DNA of 64,000 nt from Phoronis australis. Taxonomy: Eukaryota > Phoronida > Phoronidae. A program made the translations under genes and the position numbers. The stretch spans positions 196,478 through 260,477 of the forward strand of contig NMRA01000051.1 of assembly GCA_002633005.1 (NCBI GenBank). Direction: 5' to 3'. Below the pieces are notes generated by a model, which searched no databases, was not told the DNA's origin, and saw only the letters and a program-made list of their open reading frames with translations. Of the stretch, positions 55,182 through 64,000 are shown one piece after another; the stretch's first letter is position 1; every line of letters starts with the position of its first letter.

Positions 55182-58100
55182 TCTGTTCGTGAAAAAGAAT
55201 TTACCATACACGGAAATTGTCTGGTCTTGTCATGAACAGGAAGAAATAACGACCAGTATTAACAACAGTGCTTGAAGTCACTTTGATTTTTAATATGCCA
55301 CTATCATCTTAAATAGAAATCATCGACAGCGCTCTGAATAAATTAACCAATGAGCACAGACGCAAGTGATCAGACATTATAACCGCATTCTTTCAACGAC
55401 ATCGTTTTAACAATGACTTAAAACGACTAATTTTCATACATCTACGATTTCTACGTCACGATTGTTCTTTAATTTTCTGTACAGATTTTAACTAGTTTGG
55501 TACGATTCACCCTGATTCGTTAAAAGTAAGGCACACAAGTATCGGAAAAGCAGAATATCGGTTATGAGTGAAATGCTATTGAGTGAATAAACAAACAATG
55601 TTAACGCTATAAAGGAACTGTAATATATGTACGCCCACGTACATCAGCAGAAATATTAGTTATGGGCTCTCTTTCACAAATTTGCCAAGTCGAACTCAGA
55701 ATTTGTTTGGCGACCTGGTGAAAATCACAGACTGTTTTCGAGTTGCAACCCAATCATAAAAGCAAGGTAGATAAGAATTCATTTGTATTTCTCCAAAATA
55801 CCATACGCTTGGCTCACAATTAAATGTTTTATTTATTTTGTGAAATCATTACAACCAGCGTCAGCACAAATCCAAGCTCGCTACCTAAAATCAACAGTAA
55901 GCAAACAGACAAGAGTAGGAATTGTTTAGCAACAAACTGCCAGGGCACGACCGTGGAGCTTGGATAAGCAATGAGCCCTTATCATCTGCTTTAAGTTAGG
56001 GTGGGGTGGTGGTGGCGGGGAGGGGTGAAGTGGCGGTGGTCCCTCTCGCTCATTTTATTCCACCATGTTTCACCGAAAGAACTAAAACAACACGGCACAT
56101 TGACTGCTGTTATTTACATCGAAATGTTTCCGTTGTCTTGGAGGTCAGGTGGCTATTGAATAAAATTTATATTTCATTCTGTTTTGTGTAGCCCACGTTA
56201 CAGAGCATTAAAAAGAAATTTGTTCATTCACTTCATTCATTTCTTTATTCATAAGCTCATTCGTGCAGATGTCCAACTTGAACCAGATAACATAATCATT
56301 ATTGTTAGGTTGTATCTTCATCTGCCATGTGCATTTAGGTTTGTACCTCTGTTCCCAGTCACTATATTCCTTGTCCCTGTGTTCCCCAACTGGTGTCCTC
56401 TGGTCCATATATTCCCCTGCACCTATTTTGGTGACCCAATGCTCCGCCGTCCCAATGTTTCCGTAACTGGCTCTATATTGTCTCCTGTAGATGTTCCCCC
56501 GGCCTATGTTTCTCCTCCCCGATGCTCTCCCAACATACCTATAGAGAATTGTCCATACATGTAAGGAATCAACTTCTTTGTTTTGATTATCTTATTGTAT
56601 ATTGCTAATTAAAGTTGAAGATCCCAGGATTGAAAAGCAGGTGAGGATCCCGGCCAGATCGAGGAGTATCTCCTCGAGAAAAATTGCATGCTGATATTAA
56701 CCACTTCTATTGCTTTCAACGGCGCAATTATCGAGCTGTAGGCACTTCTCGGTATTGCTGTAGTTCAATTTACATGCACATGTAGCAATCGTTATCACAA
56801 AGTCAAATATGAACTATAGGAGATGAAACTGGAATTGCCTGTCATCTTTTATAAATTGCTTTATTTAATTTTCCATTAGCATCATAATTTAATGCCCCAC
56901 TTTTAAGAGGCAAAAACAAACATGCGGCATATATAATGCATTTTTTTCCGTGAAAGTTATTTTTTACCGTTTTGAACATGTCTAGTCTCATGCCCTTCAG
57001 GCCCACCAAATGTCAGCCTTTAAACGAGAAAAATATTCATCAGTGGGGGAACATCGGTAACATGCAAGCACAAACATGCAGCATATATAATGCATTATTT
57101 CTATGAAAGTTTTTGTTACTGTTTTGGAGAACATTCTTAGGCACCAAACTGTCACCCTTTAAACGTCTAAATTATTAAATGAGTGGTACAACATCTGTAA
57201 CAGGCAAGTACACTAGGCATATATAATGCTTTTTTTCCATGAAATTTTTTTGTTACCATGTTCCCACACTGTATTATAATTTATGCATTTGAAGGGTGAC
57301 ATTTTGGAGCACGATGCAGTATTGGCTCATTCGCTACATTAGCAAAGCAGACGTGCATATTAGCAATCGACGTATCGGTTTATTGTCTCTAATCTAATTT
57401 CTTTGTTCCACAATATTTAATTTCGGTTTAGATACATGCGCATCCATGTGTTGCTGACGTTATTTTTTCTCTACCTAGGTCAAGATGTTTTTACACTGAA
57501 ACACTTTCTGAAAGGGATTTTCCAACAGTACCTTGGGCAATTGCCCAAAGCCAGCTAAAATATGACCAGGTCTTTCGACTCATATTTCATAAGATTCTAT
57601 TTGGATGTAACATATACCAAGGAAGCTGAGAAAGAAATGTGATCAGTGTCTTCGTCGTAGTAAAAAACAACCCCAAGGCCATTTGGTAATAAAATGAATA
57701 CTTCCATAATTTGTGCGCCGTTTCACATGAAAGCTTTACATTGGATGAAACAGTCAAGATCTTGAGTCTAGAAATAATATCACTTCAGTAGCTGTATCAA
57801 GTACATTTTGCAATTGTTGTAATTGTCGATACATTTATGTGACTGTTCAAAGTCAGAGCATACTTTGTTTTTTGTTATCTATCCTATGTTTAAGGGTTTC
57901 GGCCTTTGAACCACTTTTGCTACGACTTTGCTTTATCAAATTTTAGTTCACACAATCACGGTAAGCTAGATGCGGTCATTTAACTCCAAGGCAAGACGAG
58001 GGTTCCGTTCCAAAGATCATATTTTTGTGAGATATCGCAATGAGTGACCACTCTAGCTCTACTCGCCACATGTCTTCCCCCTACATGGCGCAACCAAGGT

Positions 58101-58958
58101 AAACTACTTTGAAGGCACTCGTTTCATACTTGGACAAAACAAGAATGACATTGTATTTCTGTTAAAATGCGAAAGACAAGATCATTTGGAGAGAAGAGAC
58201 GTTGATGCAAAATGGATCGTGGAGAATTGAAGCAGAAGAAAACATTAAGTGCGGATATACCTTACTCACACAAATCAACTTTTGTCTGTCCGCAAAATTG
58301 TCATGCTCTATTGCTTTTGCTGCCGTTTTTTACACAAGAATTCCTTGGCTTAGTACGCACGGATCAGACAACGCTGTAAACTACAAGTTTGATTGCTCAT
58401 GTACATGAATAGTAAATGGATTGTATCCTTTAAAAATGGCCAAATTTGGCAAACATGGGAATAGTCTTTGTTATCTCAGAAATGGCTGATCAGACTTATA
58501 TGAAACTTTTAGTTACTATGTTTTACACACTGTTCTCCAGTTCGCTGCTAAAAATTGTTTTTAAAGGTGGTCACTTTTACAAGAGGAACTATCAAAATAT
58601 GACTTGAAATTGTTTATGAAACAAATCAAATGTTGCATAAAACGAAAACAAACTGGTTATTTAGAAAATTGTAACAACGTTTTTGAGATTTCATCTTGAA
58701 TATTTATATCGACGAAATTTGGTCATGTTATTGAAACCGCTGTTTCACTAGGGACGTACAGGTACCTTTCTTTTTTGCTAACATTTACTAAAGACCTACG
58801 TAACATTCTACAGGTTCTTTACTTTCACAAAAAATATACTTTTATTGAATTCAAATATAAAGTTTTGTAGAAATTTCTTCAAAAAGACACCAAGTCGACA
58901 AAGTCAAACATTACCTTTAAAAACACCAGAGAATCCGGCGCAATAATAGCTACAGGAG
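55182..58958. other. Upstream of receptor gene; no gene recognised
   Basis: A possible promoter region of the minus-strand receptor lies at 55182-55330 (AT-rich, no convincing TATA). The frames at 56006-56191, 56184-56564 and 58202-58408 have no family signature. A tandem repeat at 56915-57300 is listed separately. Confidence 0.5.
56915..57300 (+). repeat. Approximately 140-150-bp tandem repeat, about 2.5 copies plus inverted tail
   Basis: Landmark acatgcggcatatataatgc at about 56921, its near copy at about 57073, and ggcatatataatgc at about 57216; each is followed by ccatgaaagttnttgttaccgttttg. The last part (about 57290-57320, gaagggtgacattttggagca) is inverted relative to ggcaccaaactgtcaccctt at about 57141. 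Confidence 0.75.
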
Positions 58959-59040
58959 GGAATGAGACTGGCGCCATCAGGATGATAGCTGACCGTCAGA
59001 TCAGGATAGAGGTCGACAAAATGAATAAGATGGGCTCAAA
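58959..59040 (+). pseudogene. Decayed copy of KIF2 switch II exon
   Basis: Aligns with 6284-6372: NETGAIRMIADRQIRIEV corresponds to [18 protein letters not shown], and GGCTCAAAG is kept at the exon end. The donor GT has become GC, residues in the switch [10 protein letters not shown] region are lost, and a few bases are missing. Confidence 0.82.
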
Positions 59041-60555
59041 GCAAGATGCACTGATGTGAAGCTGAATGCAACAAAATTTTTAGTTTTACAGGTTTTAAAA
59101 TCTAGTACAGTTATCTGAATCTGAATGAGGGTGTCTTCCCAAGTACACATCTTAAATGATTGTGTGATCCCTTAAAACACGAACAAATTGCCGGGAATAC
59201 AGAGCTACTCAGTATACGTATTACATTTAAATATTCACAACAACATGGTGACCTATCAAACTACTCGCTGAATTTTAAAATCTCAATATATTTATAATGT
59301 GGTTGCATATTTCAGTCCTACCTTTTAGGTTGTCCACTGCTGGCTCTCTGCTAAAGGTTTTAGGAATCTTTATGGTATTTTGAAAGTGAGTATAATTTTC
59401 GACGAGGTTGATTTCTGGGATCCATAATTGATAGGTACGTGTAGTAGAAAAGATTAGATGGCTGGCTAGAAGAGGCCGAGATCAGTGACATCTATTTCTG
59501 CGGAAAGGAGACGCGCAAATGGTGGAGGGAGCTATTTCAAGGTCCGAACTATTACATGAAGTTCAAGAACACCACTCCGTTTACTGAGAAGTTTTGTCAC
59601 GTGAACGTCTTTTCCTGTTTATTGATTGTCGCGGTGTAAAGATCCACAATACTTTCTGTTCATACATTTTGATTTCTTCATTGCTTTATGTAGTCACATG
59701 AGTTTATTCTGCTGTAAAAAGAAAGAAAAATATACAAAATATTTTTTACTTTTAATCGTTGTTACCGTAAACATTGGAATTTACTTTTCCGATCACGCCC
59801 AACGGGGAAGCTTCAGGCACTGGCAAAATGGTCTACAGATACAACGTAATCATTTGACAGGCATCATGGGGTACACTTTTTAAAAATCCCAGTTAAACAT
59901 ATTTGAGAACGACCAAGGTCATTGCATTTAATAATTACATCCTCTAGCATTTTACACATTACAAGCTCTCACTATAACAACCATAACATCTCACTATACC
60001 GCCAACGTTTGTAGCAGGAGTATTGTTCTGTAAAGAATATTCCACCTGCAAACGTTTAAATGCAGGCGCAAGGGACGTAATCTGGATGCTCATGTTCAAA
60101 TAAATGGAAGTGTGACGTTTTATACATGGAGGCATTTTTAACGTTCGTGCCATTTATATTAGAATTATTTAACAAAGCAGCTTTATGGGTGCATACAAAT
60201 CCAGAAAATCCATATCATAATTTGCAATCATGATTCTTTTCGTTTGACCGCTCTAGCAGACATTGGCAACAGTTGTTAGGGTTAAAACGTATTGTCGTTA
60301 AACTAACTACACAACGACTTCATAAACTGTACTCAAACCCGTTGAAAGGCAAAAGTTATAATTTTTCTAGTTACATGCTGCATTCTGATATAGTGTAATT
60401 TAGGAACTGATCTGAGTAACACTATTTTATGAGCGCAGAGCTGGCTGTGAGAGTCTAGCCGTGTTTTGTAATCTGTCGAGGGACCAAGTCGCCACCCGGG
60501 CCTACACAATCACCACCACTTTCACTGATGTCCCATACCCAACATCCAGCTGAGG
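59041..60555 (+). pseudogene. Decayed KIF2 intron homology and unassigned sequence
   Basis: 59050-59320 keeps diverged KIF2 intron sequence (tgaagctg; gctactcagtatacgtatt; tggtgacctatcaaactact; tgtggttgcatatt) matching about 6390-6660. Beyond this, exons 7434-12664 have no visible counterpart. The frames 59448-59639 (WLEEAEISDIYFCGKETRKW...) and 59626-59883 (one hydrophobic segment) are unassigned. Confidence 0.55.
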
Positions 60556-61110
60556 CTTCCTCGCTTCACTTATCGCATAACTCGTCTATATGCACAAGTC
60601 TTTCCTTTGGTCTTAATTACAAAGCCATTCTTCTTCTCAAGTCGTCTCTTTGACAAGTTTTGGCTTTTGTCACGATCCTAAATGTAACAAGTTTAGGAAG
60701 ACAGTGTGTATGGTATGACGAGTCGTGGCAATTAACCGTCTATTGTAAAAACTTATTTTCTGTGGTGAGCAATTGTAGTGTTTTGTAATCTGCTCTACAT
60801 GTTTGACTGTGATTATTATTAATTCAAGGGCTCTGCCACTTTTTAGCTCAATGAGCTAAATAAACCTCATTTATCTCATTGGTTAGCTTATCAAGGTCGG
60901 TCTCTGTCAATTGGTTTGGTGATAAGTGAATTGATGTGCAGATAGAGTGCTTTTATATTACAGATCCATTCGTTAAAGAAGCAATTAGAATCATTGGATC
61001 ATGCTACAGAGCTCAGGTCCATCATATTTAAAAGAACTCTGCTAATTTTGTCCCGTCAACAGAGACAAACTACCTTACGATTCAGCTCTCTCAAACCAAA
61101 TGAAATAATT
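60556..61110 (+). pseudogene. Diverged copy of KIF2 3'UTR block
   Basis: Colinear with 13872-14430: gcttcctcgcttcacttatcgc; agtctttcctttggtct; gacaagtt.tggcttttgtca; gagcaattgta.tgttttgta; tgccactttttagctcaatgagctaaataaa; attggatcatgctacag; attcagctctct. Same order and strand as the exon copy at 58959, so both derive from one duplicated KIF2 segment, internally deleted. Confidence 0.85.
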
Positions 61111-62565
61111 TTCCGTTACCCTCGTCATGTAATAATCTATATTTATCCTATACGCGTGATAGTATGGCCATGAAACACGGGTCGTATTGTGAGATTTGAT
61201 ATAGAAGAACTACTTTTCCATGTTGAATACGGATGCCTTCTTTCTCGCTTAAATTCCTCCCGAGCACACAATACACTACAATTGGTAGAAATATGATTAT
61301 ATATATAGCTCCGAGCGCAATATTTTCACATGCCAATACTATGATATGAGTTCTGAAAATTAAACAAAAAATGACAATATTTCTTAATATACCGTAAAAC
61401 TTTGCACCTGAGTAGAACACTTAAATTACAAAAAGTCTCGAACTTGCCACAGTATATTTGGGTTTAGGAAAGCAATATACTTTACCAATGCATGCCTCCT
61501 TTCGGTCCCCTATTGCACTACACAAGATAAGGTTCTTTACGGTCAAATATGAGTCAATTTTTAAATTCGTTCTCAAAACAATCAAAATACTTTGAGCCCA
61601 AAAGCAAAACTGCAACTTCTGTAAACACTGTATTTTTGTCAATCTTATGATAAATTTCGGAATAGTTTCTACCTAAAAATGATAAGAACCGCGCGCAAGA
61701 AGCATTTTTAAGAAGCGTCTGAACGTGCATCAGCCACAACGTGTGGGGTCCTGCATAGATATTACTCAACGAAGTCAAGAAAAATCGTCAGAAATGTAAG
61801 CAAACTTTAACTTAGTAATAGATTTAGCTCTGACGAAAACACCAAAATACACCCCAAGCCTGTACTTTCTGTAAAATACAAGTTGACTGCCGTGTCATGC
61901 AGGCTGCAAAAAATTCATTCATAAAAATTTTGTGTGCACGTATACGTGTCAGGCGATCTGCGATTATCATTGATAAAAGATGACAAACGACACCAGAACA
62001 AGTGGATCAATTTGTGTAAACCCGCTTCTTTAAAGAAATTGGTTCACGGCTATTTAGTTGTAGTTAATATGTGTACACACGTGTTGACGGTTAATAAAGT
62101 TTTGTTATAAACCACATTTCTTTTTTATTTCATTCCCCATATTATTCATTTAAAACACGCTCGCACTTCTCCACAAAATTTTGAGAACAGAAAATTTTGA
62201 ACTTCGGCTATCTTCGGAAACACGTCACATCAGGAGCACATCAGGATTTCCTGATCCGATCACTGCAGAGTCTGTCCATTGGTTTGTACTCTGGCTGGGA
62301 CTATCTGGCACAAATGGAGTCTTTGTGTTTGTTAGAATGGTTTATTATGCAATTTTTGCCCATTAATTCTCTGAAATGTGACACATAAGCACATGGCCTT
62401 GTGTGTTACCATAAACATTTTATAGTAGTTAGTGGGGAGTGACCTGATCATTGCAGAGTCAGCCAGACTGACTCCACAGTGTCCATTGCTGTGTGCCAAG
62501 AGGAGTACTTCTTCACATGTAGACGAATTTTTTAGATTTAAACTGGAGTAAATATTTGAAGATAA
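61111..62565. other. No gene recognised
   Basis: AT-rich; frames at 61148-61420, 61421-61642 and 61554-61778 (all minus) and 62181-62388 (plus) carry no family signature. Confidence 0.5.
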
Positions 62566-62790
62566 ATGCCTGACCGTTGTGTAGTTGGAGGCTGTGGCAA
62601 TACGCCAAGGGCTGGGGTGTCTTTGCAAAAGTTTCCCACTGATCCAAGACTGCGTCGCAAGTGAGAATACATTGCGAAGTCCACGAGTGGAGCGTCGCAA
62701 TATTTGGTAGTATGTAGCGAACATTTTCTATGGACTGCTTCTAGAACGACTCCCTGTGATCCGAGTATGGTTGTAAACCAGGATGAGTGA
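62566..62790 (+). pseudogene. THAP zinc-finger domain frame with stop at the invariant Trp
   Basis: The start MPDRCVVGGCGNTPRAGVSL, then QKFPTDPRLRRK, is a canonical THAP N-terminus (C-x4-C, FPxDxxLRRKW). The next codon, where THAP domains have Trp, is TGA (62662-62664). The same frame then stays open for 41 codons and includes VVCSEHF, the second zinc-ligand pair of the C2CH finger, ending TGA at 62788-62790. THAP domains bind DNA in P-element-type transposases and host regulators. A splice donor (AA|gtgaga) overlaps the stop, but homology continuing straight on argues against an intron. Likely a transposon-derived relic or pseudogene. Confidence 0.82.
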
Positions 62791-64000
62791 ACTTTTAGAG
62801 AGTATTCAAAACGATACGATTTCCAGAAGCTAGTGGGCCTTGAGCTAGTATTAACAACCTAACATTTAAAACGGCGGATAGCATCGACGGACACTGTCGG
62901 ACAGGATTAGTGCTAGAAGTAACCAGTAGACATGCCGATAAGTGTTTGTAGGTGGATGTGCTGAATAGCTTGATGCTCGTTACCTGTCGTTGCAATCCAT
63001 ATTGAATTTTAGTCTAGTCGATCGCTAGCTGAACTAAATGAACAGTAAGTGTAACATTTTTGATGAAAAATGTTAGAATTATGTAACGATTTATTATCAA
63101 TCGATGATGAAATTTAGGAACAAACGTGTTAATTAATAACAGTTAACTATTTTGAAAGTCACAAATATTCTAGAACAGGACTTGTTATTGTAAACAACTT
63201 GTTGTGGTAAACTTGAGCATTGCGCAATTTCTTCAGAAAAGCTTTAGTTCTGTTAAGTTCTCAGTGCAGTTCTGACAAACAGGATATGATCATCAAAACA
63301 TGTTTTGGAGTGGTCAGTTTTAGGTGGGTTGATTCTAAGAAACACCCACACCGATGTACTTATGCCTTGACCAGTGTCCATGTGATGTTTAGTCATATCT
63401 TAGAGTATAAATATTTCTGGAGCAAACATAAGCGTCATTCTCAAAAGAAAAAGTTAGGAGACGAGGAAGCTCAGTAACTTTGGAGAATCAAGTATTTTAG
63501 GCAGATCACCGAGTCTGTAGAGTTTCAAGGAGTGTATTCAGTCACTGACAAGGATCATACTGATACACAAAACAAGAATTGGATGTTCATGCGTGGATAA
63601 GATCAAAGGGAGCAATTTCTGTAAGTCTCATTAGAGTTTATGAGCTATGAAATATTCTAAGATATACTACGTTTTAAGATAAATGTTGGTTTGTAAAATG
63701 TGATTTAAAGTTCATATACCGATTCACTTAGACTTGAATAATTTTGACTAGTTTCTTAGAGTGACTATTGTTAACAGTTTAATTTAGATTCGGTTTTATA
63801 TAATATTGTCATGTATTTAGAGTATTTTGTGTATTTTCATAGATTTACAGTTCTCACACGGTTCTCACAAGGATTCAAAGTTTTCACTGAGGTTCCAAGT
63901 GGAATTAGTAAATAAAATCATCTCGTCAAACTCGGACTTTGATGTTGTCTGTCCAACGCAGAACATTACAGTAAGAGTAGGGCTGTCCAGCCGATCTTTT
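62791..64000. other. No gene recognised
   Basis: The frame 63220-63477 (+) has no family signature. The sequence is AT-rich with short repeated words; no further THAP or transposase motif was seen. Confidence 0.5.

Noticed and set aside
56184-56564. 126-codon plus-strand frame
   Set aside because: Low-complexity Pro/Phe-rich translation without signature; an opposite-strand frame overlaps it.
59448-59639. Short frame WLEEAEISDIYFCGKETRKW... considered as a piggyBac-type transposase piece
   Set aside because: The resemblance is limited to a KETRKWW-like word; not enough for a call.
62332-62724. 130-codon minus-strand frame
   Set aside because: Shadow of the THAP frame on the opposite strand.
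63220-63477. 85-codon plus-strand frame near the right edge
   Set aside because: No recognisable motif, no splice context, AT-rich surroundings.

Overview
The window is animal nuclear DNA: genes are split into short exons with GT..AG introns, and the introns are AT-rich and loaded with transposon remains. The gene content (one kinesin-13 gene, a shuffled lectin/Ig/fucolectin/sushi receptor, a THAP-domain copy, Tx1/L1-like LINEs, a Ty3/gypsy remnant) and near-identical allelic duplications fit a heterozygous marine invertebrate. A deuterostome such as an amphioxus or hemichordate is plausible, but the sequence does not settle the species. No bacterial features are present.

Left third, + strand (549-12664, 3'UTR to about 14.4 kb): the 3' twelve exons of a kinesin-13 (KIF2/MCAK) microtubule depolymerase. 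The P-loop, switch I, switch II, neck and C-terminal tail are all intact and every exon junction keeps the reading frame. The N-terminal exons lie left of the window. Its introns hold a TIR element with TTA duplications (1619-2873), a tRNA-derived SINE head (about 7.9 kb) and a tandem-repeat element ending in a short hairpin (9.7-11.5 kb).

Middle (55181 down to 17613, - strand, convergent with KIF2): ten exons of one secreted or surface receptor. They encode a signal peptide, a divergent C-type-lectin-like domain (2 exons), an Ig domain (3 exons), a fucolectin/FTP domain (2 exons) and at least two sushi/CCP domains (1 exon each). All domain borders are phase 1, the classic exon-shuffling layout. 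The 3' end (more sushi exons, membrane anchor, stop) was not found; it may lie in or beyond the N gap at 16766-16982. Between functional exons lie several decayed copies of the sushi and FTP exons with their flanking intron, showing exon-level birth and death. The introns also hold a Tx1/L1-like LINE (35-37.6 kb), a smaller LINE with target-site duplication (23.8-24.5 kb), a gypsy remnant (43.2-45.3 kb), a large palindromic 22-bp repeat array (50.5-53.4 kb) and an assembly-level allelic duplication around 18.3-21.1 kb.

Right part (55.2-64 kb): no intact gene recognised. It holds a decayed partial copy of the KIF2 3' half (58959-61110) in the same orientation as KIF2, and a THAP-domain frame with a stop codon exactly at the conserved tryptophan (62566-62790).
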